A stretch of DNA of 64,000 nt from Azolla caroliniana (taxonomy: Eukaryota > Polypodiophyta): contig JBHGNT010000157.1 in the NCBI GenBank assembly GCA_043228905.1, positions 1 to 64,000 of the forward strand. The letters are read 5' to 3'. Every line of letters begins with the position of its first letter. Within the stretch, counting starts at the first letter, position 1. A model generated the notes under the pieces. It worked only from the letters and a program-made list of their open reading frames with translations. It did no database searches and was not told the DNA's origin. Below are positions 33,351 through 44,705 of the stretch, piece by piece. The translations under genes and the position numbers were made by a program.

Positions 33351-33711
33351 GGGTCGGTAGAGAATGTGTTCAGTTTGCGATCAAGGATTGTAAAGTTGGT
33401 AAAATATTGTCTTTTTAATATACATCATGTTTATATCAAATACTCTTGCTTCTTGATTCATACTTTGTCTCAATCTTCCTTCTTAAATCATATTTTGTCT
33501 CTAACTTGCTTCTTGAATCATATATTATCTCTATCTTCTATCTATTCTCGTCTCTCTCTCACACACATTACTCGTAACTCTTCTTCTTGCTACTCTTAAC
33601 CTTTCTAACATCACCATACAAGCCTTATTAAAAGTTAAGTTTCTTCAACTCCCCTTAACCTTAGTCCCCGCGACTTCGCCGCACGAACCACAACTACCCC
33701 GACACATTTGG

Positions 33712-34130
33712 TGAGCCCGATGAGTGATGCGGGAACAAGGGATGATGGCAAGTATCGACAAAGCCGTCGACAATATTCTCGCACGAGTAGGAATCTTCGA
33801 AGGTATAAATTTAACAAGATTTCTGAAGATTTATAATGAAGAAATGCTTAAACAGGGTATTGACGAAGCTCCAAAAATTAATAGCTTTAGTCGAGTCGCT
33901 GCGATTGGGCTACAAGAAAGGATCCAGGAGCTACAGAGGGAACATCAGACATGGGCGACTTTCGAAAGAGCATTGCTAAATGAATACAACCTCAATGATA
34001 TGTCAAGGATGACAAGGTGAGCCTTCATGGATTGGGTAGAGTCTAATAAACATTTAAGTGTTTTGGAAGTATTAAAAGAGTTTTCTAAAAGATTTGAGCA
34101 ACTAAATGTTAGAGATAGAAATATAATAGT
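33712..34130 (+). pseudogene. Element A gag, first segment
   Basis: Gag-like frame after the primer-site region TTTGGTGAGCCCGATG: IDKAVDNILARVGIFEG, LTRFLKIYNEEML, 'GLQERIQELQREHQTWATF' (coiled-coil-like), a TGA at 34018 in place of a probable CGA, then AFMDWVESNKHLSVLEVL and FEQLNVRDRN. It stops at the ATAGT target of chromovirus B and resumes in the same phase at 43550 when B and one ATAGT are removed. Confidence 0.75.
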
Positions 34131-34404
34131 TGTCATGATATGGCACTTATGCTACATGGGTCGAGCTCTTGACCATTAGACTATACATTGTAATACGTAG
34201 AATATAATTTTCATTTATGTTTTATTATAGAAAATTGATGTATATTCCAGATTTCTCTGGAACATTCTAGAAACTTCAGGAGTATTCCTTAGAACACTAT
34301 AAAAGGAGGCACGAGGCATTATTTCGAACCAAATCGGTTCAACGCCAGTCTTAAGCCTCCTAGCTACTATTGTACATTCTCTCCACATAATATATATCTT
34401 TTCT

Positions 34405-34440
<36 letters not shown>

Positions 34441-34556
34441 CTCTCTCTCCCTCCCTCTCACTCACTCTTTCCTTCTCTCGAGAGTTCTTCACCTCTCTTA
34501 GTACTAATACTTCTTTTAGTACTAATTCCTTCTCTATCTTAGTACTGTTCCTGACA
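34131..34556 (+). repeat. 5' LTR of chromovirus B
   Basis: TGTCATGATATGG to CTGTTCCTGACA, 426 bp, flanked at the left by ATAGT, the same pentamer that follows the 3' LTR. Compared with the 3' LTR it lacks ~20 bp of the tRNA-like module near its start and has a longer CT tract; otherwise about six substitutions by eye. Confidence 0.9.
34259..34304 (+). promoter_or_regulatory. Heat-shock element and TATA box in LTR B
   Basis: GGAACATTCTAGAAACTTC holds four alternating GAA/TTC units with exact 2-bp spacing, the canonical binding pattern of heat-shock factors. TATAAAA follows 20 bp further on (34298-34304). The pair is preserved base for base in the 3' LTR (43251-43269 and 43290-43296). Confidence 0.85.
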
Positions 34557-34636
34557 GTTTGAACTGATTTCGATTGATCTTCCTTTCCTCCGTTTCCTTT
34601 TATCTTCTTATTAATCCTCTTATCCTCCCTAGTAAA

Positions 34637-35779
34637 ATGGAAACAGTTAGCGCTCAGGAATACCAATCTGTTTTCTCGGAGCTCCAGTGCTTAAAAGAGA
34701 AATTTGTAGCACTAGAACAAGAAAATCATCGCTTGTTGGGGGATCTTCAACAAATAGTGCTGGAAAAACAACAACAACACGGGGAGCTGACACTACGTGT
34801 ACAACAACTCGAAGCGACTATCATATCATTACAACAACAAGGATCAAGCACTCAAGGGATTCACAAAGAACCCAAGATCGGTCTTCCTGCAAAATTTGAT
34901 GGGACCCAATCATAGTTTAGAGGGTTTTTGAATCAGGTACGTTTAGTGATACAAATGCATCCTTCTCGATATCCCATCGATGCATCACGAGTGGGACTAG
35001 TAGGCACTCTCCTTAGTGGCTCAACGTTAGCATGGTTTGCTCCATTGTTGGAAAAGGATTCTCCATTATTAAACAGTATTGAAGAATTTATAAGTGAGTT
35101 TAAGGCCTGTTTTGGAGATATTGACAGCATAAGGACTGCAATCAACAAAATCCGGTGATTACGCCAAGGTGATCGTCCAGCTTCCGCATATGCTGCAGAT
35201 TTCCACCTACTTGCTGCCGATATCCCTTGGGATGATCACGCATTGATGGAGCAATTCCGTTATGGCTTACGCAACGATGTCAAGGATTTACTCTTGACCT
35301 TCCCCGAAGAGCCAAAGTCATTAATAGAAGCAATTAGTCGTGCGGTGAGATGCGACAACTGCCTCTTCGAACGACGTTCGGAACGACAATTCTAGATTTC
35401 GAGGGCAAGATCAGAGCTTGCCTATGCCTCAGGGGTAGCGAAACCTTTTCCGAGGGAGTCATATAATGCGCCTCCTGCAAGTACTCCAACTCCGATGGAA
35501 ATTGACACCACACGTCGTCGTGGACTGCTATCGGAAGAAGAAAAGCAACGACGCTGAGCAAACCGACTATGTCTTTATTGCGGTGGACCAGGGCATATCG
35601 CGGTAAACTGTCCCCATAGGCCAAGAAGGCAGGTAAACCAAATAGTTGCTAGTTCTGATTGTACTAAACCCGAGTCTATTTTAGTAGGGATATCTGATAG
35701 TCCTAATAGTACTAATAGCCCAAATCTAGCGAACAAATTTGATGTCCTTAGTCAGTTAGAAGAAGAGTTAAATGACTAA
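34637..35779 (+). pseudogene. Chromovirus B gag
   Basis: Ty3/gypsy Gag frame: coiled-coil-like Gln/Leu-rich N-terminus, PAKFDGTQS, GLVGTLLSGSTLAWFAPL (retrotransposon gag domain), FHLLAADIPWDDHALMEQFRYGL, and the CCHC knuckle CLYCGGPGHIAVNC near 35570. It is interrupted in one phase by stops at 34913 (TAG), 35156 (TGA), 35393 (TAG) and 35555 (TGA). The two TGA can each be explained by CGA-to-TGA change at a CpG. The frame ends with TAA at 35777; pol continues in another phase. Confidence 0.85.
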
Positions 35780-35799
35780 GTCCAACCAAAATAGGAGCC

Positions 35800-37927
35800 G
35801 TTTGGTTGAACAGCCCTAGATCTGTGCAGCCCATTAGTGGTTCCATTCCCTCTAAGCAAGTTAGCAATGTGTTCGTAGCCCAAGTAACAGTTAGTACTAA
35901 AAGTACTCCTCTAGTACATGTCTTAGCACTTCTAGATTCCGGAGCTAATTCTTGCTTCATGGATAGGAAATTTGCCCAAGCTCATCAGATATCTCTCAGA
36001 AAACTCCCGTGTCCTGCCCTTGTAGTAGTCGTCGATGGTCGTCCCATTGCCTCAGGAAATATCATAGAAGAGTCAGAGCCTGTTAATGTTGTCCTAGATA
36101 ATCTAGCATGTGTCATATCATTTAATATAATTAGCATCCCAGAACACCCCATTGTCTTAGGATTACCATGGTTCGAATTACATAACCCAGACATAGATTG
36201 GCGGACAAGAGAAATCTGGCATCAAAAAGCCCGAGGGTCTACTCATGAGATTGCAACGATTTCACTACATCAGTTGCGTGAGGAAGGATGCAAGGAAGAA
36301 ATGTTCCTCTTCACAATATCAGTAAACCCCTCCAGCACCACTAAAGAGGATTCCACCGTTCAACATCCAGAGAAGTATCATTAGTATGCCGATGTGTTTG
36401 ATAAAGTACAAGCCAGTACGCTTCCTCACCATCGACCATATGATTGCCCCATCGATTTACAACCGGGGAAAGAGCCACCTTGGGGACCGATCTACAATTT
36501 GTCACCAACCGAACTGGAAGTCCTTCGAGCCTATATAGAGGAGAATTTGGAGAATGGTTTCATACGACATTCGAAATCTCCAGCCGGCGCACCCATTTTC
36601 TTCGTCAAGAAAAAGGATGGCTCACTTCGGCTCGTTGTAGATTACCGTGGCTTGAATAAGGTTACAATCCGAAATAGGTATGCACTCCCCCTTATCTCAA
36701 GTCTTTTAGAACGGATCAATGGTGCCAGGTTCTTCACAAAGATCGACTTACGGGGAGCCTATAACCTCGTACGGATCCGACCAGGAGATGAATGGAAGAC
36801 CGCGTTCCGCACCAGATATGGGCACTTCGAGTGTACGGTCATGCCGTTCGGCCTCACTAATGCACCAACAGTCTTCCAACACATGGCAAATGATATTTTC
36901 CGAGATCTCTTGGATGTGTGTCTAATCATCTATTTGGATGATCTATTGGTTTACTCGAAGACCCAAGAAGAGCATGATTCTCATGTACTGTTAGTACTAA
37001 AACGACTTCGAGAACATGGTCTCTATGCAAAGCTGGAAAAATGTAGTTTCGGGTGCAACCAGGTGGAATTTCTTGGCTATGTCATTTCCTCAGAAGGCAT
37101 CTCCATGGACCCAGCTAAGGTCAAAACGGTGGTAGAATGGCAGACTCCGCGTTCGGTGCAGGATGTGCAATGCTTTCTAGGCTTTGCCAATTTTTACTGG
37201 AAGTTTATAAAGGATTACTCAAAGCTCGTTTTGCCTCTTACACAACTTACTAGGAAGGGACAATCGTTCGTTTGGTCTGAAGAAGCGGACATGGCTTTTG
37301 AGAATCTTAAACAGGCATTTACATCGGCTCCGATTCTAGCTCACGTTGATCCAGAAAAACCATTCATCATTGAAGCGGACGCATCGGATTTTGCATTGGG
37401 AAGCATTCTATCACAACGAGGTAATGATGAAAAGCTACATCCTATGGCTTTTCACTCACGCAAGTTTGACGCCGCCGAAATCAACTACGAAATTCATGAT
37501 AAAGAGCTATTGGCTATAGTGGACTCTTTTATGCAATGGAGGCATTTTCTAGAGGGATCTTCTCATCAAGTCACTGTATTCAGTGACCACAAAAACCTCG
37601 CCTATTTTCAAGACGCTCGTGTGTTAAATCGACGTCAAGCTCGGTGGGCCCATTTTCTCATGCGTTTCGACTTCAAGATTACATATCGACCTGGGAAACA
37701 TCAAGGGAAAGCAGATGCATTATCACGGCGTTCGTACCTAGCACCGCGTCCCGGCGAGCCAGCTTTTGATAACCAAAAGCAAGTAATCTTGGGACCGGCA
37801 CGACTGCAAGCAACACAGGTCTTTGGCATGCCCATGGATTCCCACGTTATCGATATCATATGTGCGGACCTGAAGACAGATGCTTTCGCCCAAGCTATAC
37901 TAGCACAAATTGATCCCTCTCGAGCGT
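35800..37927 (+). pseudogene. Chromovirus B pol: protease, RT, RNase H
   Basis: The pol frame is -1 relative to gag. Protease with catalytic LLDSGANSCFM (about 35930); then, after one TAG at 36382, a 514-codon open stretch. Reverse transcriptase: 'KKKDGSLRLVVDYRGLNKVT', the 'MPFGLTNAPTVFQHMAND' motif, IIYLDDLLVYSK (catalytic YLDD), 'EFLGYVISSEGI'. RNase H: FIIEADASDFALG, 'NYEIHDKELLAIVDSF', VFSDHKNL, 'YRPGKHQGKADALSRR'. All catalytic residues I can identify are present. The frame is cut by the A3 insertion at 37928 and resumes in phase at 40442. Confidence 0.9.
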
Positions 37928-38815
37928 TGTCGGGGTAGTTGTGGTTCGTGCGGCGAAGTCGCAGGGACTAAGGTTAAGGGGAGTTGAAGGAACTTTTATA
38001 AGGCTTGCGCTCAAATGTTAGGAAGATAAAGGATATGAAGAATAATAGTTTAAAGTAATATGTGTGAGAGAGAGACTAGTATAGATAAAAGATAGAGGCA
38101 ATGTATGATTCAAGACGCAAGATAGAGACAAAGTATGATTTAAGACAAAAAAGTATATGATATGAACATGATGTATATTACGAATACAAGATTTTACCAA
38201 CTTTACAATGTTTGGTAGCAAGATGAACCCTTTCTCTACCGACCCTTGATTCGAACTCTTGACTCCAACTTGGAAACACGAGCCTCTTCACCAACAAGCT
38301 AACTTATTTGTTTTTTTGATTATCTTATTTCTCTAACTTTCTCTTGATTCCCCTCCTTGTTTTCCCTTTCCCCTCTTTATATAAGTGTTGCCATGCATAT
38401 GGTAATGTATGGGAGCATGGCATGCATGCAATGCATGAGTTACATGTAATGCATGATCGCCGTTTGGCGCACATGCATTGCATGTGATGAATGATGGCTA
38501 TGTATGAAAATAGATATGAGATAATTATAATGATGAAAATGCATTCTAAAATAACTAACCTAGCTTAGTGGTGTATGCTTGGTGCTTGGTATACAAGGTT
38601 GAGGGTTCAAGTCCCTCAATTTTACTTAATACAATATATAGCTTCATTCTTATATCATGAAGCACATTTATTACACACTTTTACAAATAAATAGCCTAGC
38701 CTAGTGGTATGTACATTGTACATCGTATGTAAGGATGTGGGTTCAAGTCTCTCAAATATTATTAAATACAACAGTTAAGCTCATTTTTATATCATGAAGC
38801 ACATTCTTCACGACA
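37928..38815 (-). repeat. 3' LTR of A3 (A family) inside chromovirus B
   Basis: 888 bp, reverse orientation of the A LTR. It holds both antisense-to-A tRNA-like modules intact (about 38585-38630 and 38695-38755, now on the plus strand), TTTGGCGC (38463-38470) and the CATGCA palindromes. The left flank GCGT equals the bases after the other LTR, a 4-bp target duplication. Confidence 0.85.
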
Positions 38816-39499
38816 CCCACCCCCTCTGAACTTGCACATTGGTTGTGCAGAGTTCATCCAACACTTCTTCCCATTCTTTTAGTTCTTCTACTTCTTCATA
38901 AAATTCAGGCTCTAATGACTCCCTCCTTTTAAATATTTTAATCCTTTTTCCTGCAATTGGGATACGAATTTCTGTCCCATCTAATTCATTGAGGAAATAT
39001 GTGGCTTTATCTGTTATTTTCCTAACTTCATAAGGTCCAAACCATCTTTTTGCAAACTTCCGAATAGTACTGTATTGATTATCTAGGCTATTATCATATA
39101 CTAATACCCAATCTCCCTCTTGCACCTTTCTTGGTCGTATTCTTTTCATCTTGTCAAATCTGTCCTTATTCTTGATTCTTGCCTCTTTCAATCTAGTAGC
39201 TGCTTTTTCTATGTCTTCTATCCTTGATTGAAGTTGTCGTATTCGAACTGCAAGTAAATCTTCCCTACTCATTTCCGATTCCCAAGGCAACACAGCCCAT
39301 GTAGTTATCTTTTCTTCAATTGGCATTATTGGCTTCTGTCCTGTGATTAATTCTGCAGGCATATATCCAGTAACAGTGTTGTGAGTTGTCCTATCAGCCC
39401 ATAGTGCAGGCATATATCCAGTAACAGGACGATGGCCGATCGACAAGAATCATGGGTGGAAAATAAGAGCTGCCACAGAAACTACGGAGGATCTAAATG
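38816..39499 (-). pseudogene. A3 interior: pol C-terminal remnant only
   Basis: Minus-strand frame of about 200 codons matching the end of A's integrase: ALWADRTTHNTVTGYMPAEL, KPIMPIEEKITTWAVLPWES, a Lys/Arg-rich helix, EGDWVLVYDNSLDNQ, 'RWFGPYEVRKITDKATYF' and PIAGKRIKIFKRR. The TGYMPA segment is partly duplicated at the N-terminal edge, next to a deletion joining the primer-site region to late integrase. Gag, protease, RT and the catalytic integrase core are gone. A3 could have moved only with help from a complete relative. Confidence 0.85.
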
Positions 39500-39636
39500 T
39501 GTCGGGGTAGTTGTGGTTCGTGCGGCGAAGTCGCGGGGACTAAGGTTAAGGGGAGTTGAAGGAACTTAACTTTTAATAAGGCTTGTATGGTGATGATAGA
39601 ATGGTTAAGGATAGTAAGAAGAAGAGTTACGAGTAA

Positions 39637-39667
<31 letters not shown>

Positions 39668-40437
39668 CAAGCATAGATAAAAGATAGAGACAATGTATGA
39701 TTCAAGAAAGAAGATCGAGACAAAGTATGATTCTAGAAAGAAGATTGAGACAAAGTATGATTCAAGGAACAAGAGTATATGATATAAACATGATGTATAT
39801 TAAAAATATGATATTTTACCAACTTTACAATCCTTGACCGCAAGATGAATCTTTTCAATATCGACCCTTGATTTGAACCCACGACTTCCACTTTGAAACG
39901 CAAGGCTCTTCACCGAATAAGATATCTTCAATACTTGCTTAAATTCTTTTCTCCCACTTTCTCTTTTTGATTCATCCCCTTTTGTTTTCCTTTCCCCTCT
40001 TTTTATAAGTATTTCCATGCATATGGTAATGTCATGCATGTAATGCATGAGTTACATCTGATGCATGATCGCCATTTGGCGCACATGCATTACATGTGAT
40101 GCATGATAGCCATCATGCTCATTTGAGCTCCCATGTATTGCGATAAGTATAATGATGGATATAACCCTAAAACAAATACCCTAGCTTAGTGGTGTATGGT
40201 TTGTGCTTGATATACAAGGTTGAGGGTTCAAGTCCCTCAATTTTACTTAATACAATATTTAAGTTTATTCTTATATAGTGAAGCACATTCTTGACAATAT
40301 TTCTAAAAACAAATAGCCTACCCTAGTGGTATATACATTATGCTTGGTTTATAAGGTTGTGGGTTCAAGTATTTGAAATATTACTGAATTCAATATTTAA
40401 ATTTATTTTTATATCGTGAAGCAAATCCTTCACGACA
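39500..40437 (-). repeat. 5' LTR of A3
   Basis: 938 bp, reverse orientation, TGTCGGGG to TTCACGACA in plus-strand reading. It carries the family landmarks including TTTGGCGC (40075-40082) and tRNA-like modules near 40185-40240 and 40315-40375. The GCGT after it matches the pre-insertion base order in B. Confidence 0.85.
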
Positions 40438-42462
40438 GCGTCGTGTTCACAGCCGCAACCACCAGGTACGGACTATCGGCAATTCAAATACCATGATGGA
40501 TTACTCTTCTTTAAAGAACTTTTGTATGTTCCTAATGGTTCTTCCCGCCTTCAAGTTGTACAAAACTGTCATGACACATATACAACTGGGCATTTTGGTA
40601 GTACTAAAACATTAGATTTAGTACAACGTTCATTCTGGTGGCCCCGTATGCGACAATTTGTTGAAGATTTTGTTCGGACTTGTGACATATGCTGCAGAGC
40701 GAAAATGCCAAGGCATCATCCATATGGTTTATTAGAACCATTACTAATTCCAAGCAAGCCGTGGCAATCCATTGCTCTAGACTTCATCACAGATCTTCCA
40801 GTCTCCAAGGGGTTCAATGCGATTCTAACAGTGGTAGATCGATATACGAAGATGGCTCATTTTTTGCCATGTACTAAGGAAATCTCCAGTGAAGACACCG
40901 CCGAAATTGTCATGCGTGAAGTATGTCGGCATCATGGACTTCCCGATAGTATCGTCAGCGACCGTGGACCCCAGTTCGTGTCAAAATTCTGGAAGCACCT
41001 TTTTAAAATGCTCAAGGTCACTAGTAACCTCTCCTCCGGCTACCACCCACAAACCGACGGCCAAGCCGAACGAACAAATCAAACGCTGGAGCAGTACCTG
41101 CGGTGCTTTCTCAGCTATCATCAGGATGACTGGGCAGATATTCTCCACTTCGCCGAATTTGCCTATAATAACTCTATCCACGCATCGACTAAAGTTACGC
41201 CATTTTATGCTTATAGCTCAAGCTCACTAGTAACCTCTCCTCCGGCTACCACCCACAAACCGACGGCCAAGCCGAACGAACAAATCAAACGCTGGAGCAG
41301 TACCTGCGGTGCTTTCTCAGCTATCATCAGGATGACTGGGCAGATATTCTCCACTTCGCCGAATTTGCCTATAATAACTCTATCCACGCATCGACTAAAG
41401 TTACGCCATTTTATGCTTATAGCTCAAGGTCACTAGTAACCTCTCCTCCGGCTACCACCCACAAACCGACGGCCAAGCCGAACGAACAAATCAAACGCTG
41501 GAGCAGTACCTGCGGTGCTTTCTCAGCTATCATCAGGATGACTGGGCAGATATTCTCCACTTCGCCGAATTTGCCTATAATAACTCTATCCACGCATCGA
41601 CTAAAGTTACACCATTTTATGCTTATAGCTCAAGGTCACTAGTAACCTCTCCTCCGGCTACCACCCACAAACCGACGGCCAAGCCGAACGAACAAATCAA
41701 ACGCTGGAGCAGTACCTGCGGTGCTTTCTCAGCTATCATCAAGATGACTGGGCAGATATTCTCCACTTCGCCGAATTTGCCTATAATAACTCTATCCACG
41801 CATCGACTAAAGTTACGCCATTTTATGCTTATAGCTCAAGGTCACTAGTAACCTCTCCTCCGGCTACCACCCACAAACCGACGGCCAAGCCGAACGAACA
41901 AATCAAACGCTGGAGCAGTACCTGCGGTGCTTTCTCAGCTATCATCAAGATGACTGGGCAGATATTCTCCACTTCGCCGAATTTGCCTATAATAACTCTA
42001 TCCACGCATCGACTAAAGTTACGCCATTTTATGCTTATAGCTCAAGGTCACTAGTAACCTCTCCTCCGGCTACCACCCACAAACCGACGGCCAAGCCGAA
42101 CGAACAAATCAAACGCTGGAGCAGTACCTGCGGTGCTTTCTCAGCTATCATCAGGATGACTGGGCAGATATTCTCCACTTCGCCGAATTTGCCTATAATA
42201 ACTCTATCCACGCATCGACTAAAGTTACACCATTTTATGCTTATAGCTCAAGGTCACTAGTAACCTCTCCTCCGGCTACCACCCACAAACCGACGGCCAA
42301 GCCGAACGAACAAATCAAACGCTGGAGCAGTACCTGCAGTGCTTTCTCAGCTATCATCAGGATGACTGGGCAGATATTCTCCACTTCGCCGAATTTGCCT
42401 ATAATAACTCTATCCACGCATCGACTAAAGTTACGCCATTTTATGCTTATACGGGATGTCAC
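40438..42462 (+). pseudogene. Chromovirus B integrase, expanded by tandem repeats
   Basis: Integrase of B resuming after A3: FKYHDGLLFFKELLYVPNG, the zinc-binding HHCC region (H..TGHFGSTKTL, FWWPRMRQFVEDFVRTCDICC), catalytic core with SIALDFITDLP (first Asp), IVSDRGPQF (second Asp) and 'HPQTDGQAERTNQTLE' (Glu). From 41021 a 206-bp segment that starts just after the second Asp and includes the Glu is repeated seven times. Because 206 is not a multiple of three, each repeat shifts phase and stops appear after 41436. Six extra copies add 1236 bp, a multiple of three, so the downstream phase is restored. Confidence 0.9.
41021..42462 (+). repeat. Seven tandem copies of a 206-bp integrase segment
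   Basis: The CTAGTAACCTCTCC start recurs at 41021, 41227, 41433, 41639, 41845, 42051 and 42257, always 206 bp apart. Copies are nearly identical: copies 4 and 5 share CAAGATG for CAGGATG, copies 3 and 6 share TTACACC for TTACGCC, and copy 7 has TGCAGTG. The junction lies at GCTCAAGG, present at both ends of the unit. Confidence 0.97.
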
Positions 42463-43062
42463 CCCCGGTGGTGTGTACTTGAAACCCCAGAGGTGTCCAC
42501 AAATCCTTGCGTGGAGGATCGTTTGGAGTGGTTACGCAAGATACAAGCGGATTTATCTACTCATCTCCAACAAGCTCAGCAAACACACAAGGTTTATGCG
42601 GATCGTCATCGACTCCCATCCAGTTTTAACATTGGAGATCGGGTATGGCTACTCCGACGACACATCAAGACTACTCGCCAATGGGAGAAGTTGGATTATC
42701 GGCGATTAGGTCCTTTCCGTATCATAGGAAAGATTAATGATGTCGCTTTTCGTCTTGATCTACCTCCACAACTTCGGATACATCCAGTGTTTCATAGTTC
42801 TCTCCTTGAACCCTATCAAGAGAGCACCATCCTAGGACGTATTACACAGCCTCCACCCCTGATCGAGCTTGAAGATGGACCTGAGTACGAGGTTGCCGCC
42901 ATCCTTGATTCCAAGATTGTTCGCAACAAGCTCTACTATCTAGTCGATTGGCTAGGATATAGTCCTAGTGAGCGTACTTGGGAACCGATAGAGAATGTCA
43001 CCAATGCTCATGCACTTCTTGAAGACTTCCATCATCAATATCTAGACAAACCGGGTCCTTAA
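42463..43062 (+). pseudogene. Chromovirus B integrase C-terminus with chromodomain
   Basis: In-phase continuation of B pol: WLRKIQADLSTHLQQAQQTH, ADRHRLPSSFNIGDRVWLLR, LGPFRIIGKINDVAFRLDLP, IHPVFHSSLLEPY, then the chromodomain YEVAAILDSKIVRNKLYYLV, DWLGYSPSERTWEPIENV and HALLEDFHHQY, ending with a stop. The aromatic residues expected for binding methylated histone tails (Tyr at the start, the Trp of DW, and W in TWEP) are present. Chromodomains steer such elements to heterochromatin. This last part alone is undamaged. Confidence 0.9.
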
Positions 43063-43092
43063 TCCAAAACGACTCGTTAAACTCGTCGTTTC

Positions 43093-43105
43093 AAAGGGGG
43101 GATAG
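43093..43105 (+). other. Polypurine tract of chromovirus B
   Basis: AAAGGGGGGATAG directly before the 3' LTR, the usual plus-strand primer. Confidence 0.85.
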
Positions 43106-43544
43106 TGTCATGATATGGCAAGACTCGAACCCATGACCTTGGGCTACATGGGTCGAGCTCTTGACCATTAGACTATACATTGTAATGCGTAGAATATTAT
43201 TTTCATTTATGTTTTATTATAGAAAATTGATGTATATTCCAGATTTCTCTGGAACATTCTAGAAACTTCAGGAGTATTCCTTAGAACACTATAAAAGGAG
43301 GCACGAGGCATTATTTCGAACCAAATCGGTTCAACGCCAGTCTTAAGCCTCCTAGCTACTACTGTACATTCTCTTCACATAATATATATCTTTTCTTATC
43401 ATCTCTCTCTCTCTCTCTCTCTCTCGATCTCTCTCCCCCTCCCTCTCACTCACTCTTTCCTTCTCTCGAGAGTTCTTCACCTCTCTTAGTACTAATACTT
43501 CTTTTAGTACTAATTCCTTCTCTGTCTTAGTACTGTTCCTGACA
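43106..43544 (+). repeat. 3' LTR of chromovirus B
   Basis: 439 bp, with the fuller tRNA-like module near its start (antisense B-box GGGTTCGAGTC and A-box-like TAGTCTAATGG, 43110-43185), the heat-shock element and TATA. ATAGT follows at 43545-43549, completing a perfect 5-bp target duplication with 34126-34130. Confidence 0.93.
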
Positions 43545-43549
43545 ATAGT

Positions 43550-44705
43550 GCCAGATAAAGTCATATTGTTTCTATAAGCTACTAATATTAAAGACAGGAA
43601 GGACTTGGGAATGCTTTTAGAAGATCAGAATAGTCCAAGTGGACTTACCGAAGACTAGGAGGAGGTGAAAAGGGTGTGCGCCCATTTCTGCAAAAGAAAG
43701 TTATGGTTTATGGAGTTGCCCGACAAAAATGATGAAGAAATAGGGAACGAGCCGGGAGAAAAGAAAGTAGAAGAATCACTCTTACACGAATTGGTGAAAG
43801 GCATGAAAGACTTCTTGATCAAAGTGACGAAGCCAGAATCGGGACAAAGCTCGACTTCATCAAGGCAGGGAGGTGGAATGGTCCGAAGGTGTATGTGGTG
43901 TGATAGTATCGACCACCAGAAGAAAGATTGTCAAGAGCATAGGGATGCGCTTAATCATAATAAAATCTACTATCAAGAGGGCAAGATTCACTCGACCGAG
44001 ACTCGACAACCACTTCAACTCAACTTCGGGCGAGGAGGAATGGAAAAGCTAATGGAATATGCCGAGAGAGAAACGACTCAAGCGATACAATCCGTGGCAA
44101 CCTTAGGGTTGCGCGTAGAAGACTCATATAGTGGATCTGGCTTTTGGCAAGATGTGATGGATTATGCAAGAAAAGGGAAGGTTCGAGTGGATGAATTAAA
44201 AAGAGCGGGAGATGAAATACGCAACTTCACTGGATGGAATGATCCAGTAGACGCGCTATCAGCATTCACCCAAGTGAATGCACAAGATGTGCTAGTGGAA
44301 GAGAAGAGGAAGAGAGATGAGGAAGCTGATCCGACAAAGATGCATGAGACACGAGAACAGAAGAGAAGGGAGATGGAAAAGGGTGCTACTGAGCCGAAGG
44401 AAGCTGATAAAGTAAAAGGAAAGACACGCCCATCTTTCAAGCTTGCCTCAGACATAGAAACAATGACGGATATAGAAAAGGATCGATCAACCTACCCCAT
44501 CATCCTTGGTCAGCCCTACATCACCGCAGTGAGGATGGAAACAAAGTTTATTGATGATGGTTCGGCTTTCGCGAGAATCAAGAGTCAAGATGGAAGAAAG
44601 ACTTTCCAATTCTTAACTGTGAGGCCCAACCATGAAAGAAACAAAGAATGCTTGAGGGAACATCCAATTCAAGAGATGGATGAAGAGTTTTCCCAGGATT
44701 TTTAG
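43550..44705 (+). pseudogene. Element A gag/protease, second segment
   Basis: Continues the gag frame broken by B. There is a TAA near 43581 and a TAG near 43659, then an open stretch of about 346 codons with CMWCDSIDHQKKDC (a CCHC knuckle, about 43890-43932), Lys/Glu-rich helices and an aspartic-protease-like end YPIILGQPYITAVR. The catalytic DTG/DSG triplet that should precede the ILGQP motif is not visible, so part of the protease seems deleted. Confidence 0.75.

Larger units (their letters stand above)
32803..33704 (+). repeat. 5' LTR of Ty3-type element A
   Basis: 902 bp, TGTCGTGAAG to CCCCGACA, the same length as the 3' LTR at 53504-54405 and differing at roughly 11-12 positions by eye. 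It contains tRNA-like modules (antisense 32870-32920 and 32980-33045; sense 33289-33350), a CATGCA-rich palindromic block with E2F-like GCGCCAAA (33129-33136), TATATAAAG near 33217 and a pyrimidine-rich end. Confidence 0.9.

Noticed and set aside
41021-42462. CRISPR-like array
   Set aside because: Units are 206 bp, contiguous with no spacers, and derive from integrase coding sequence in a plant context.
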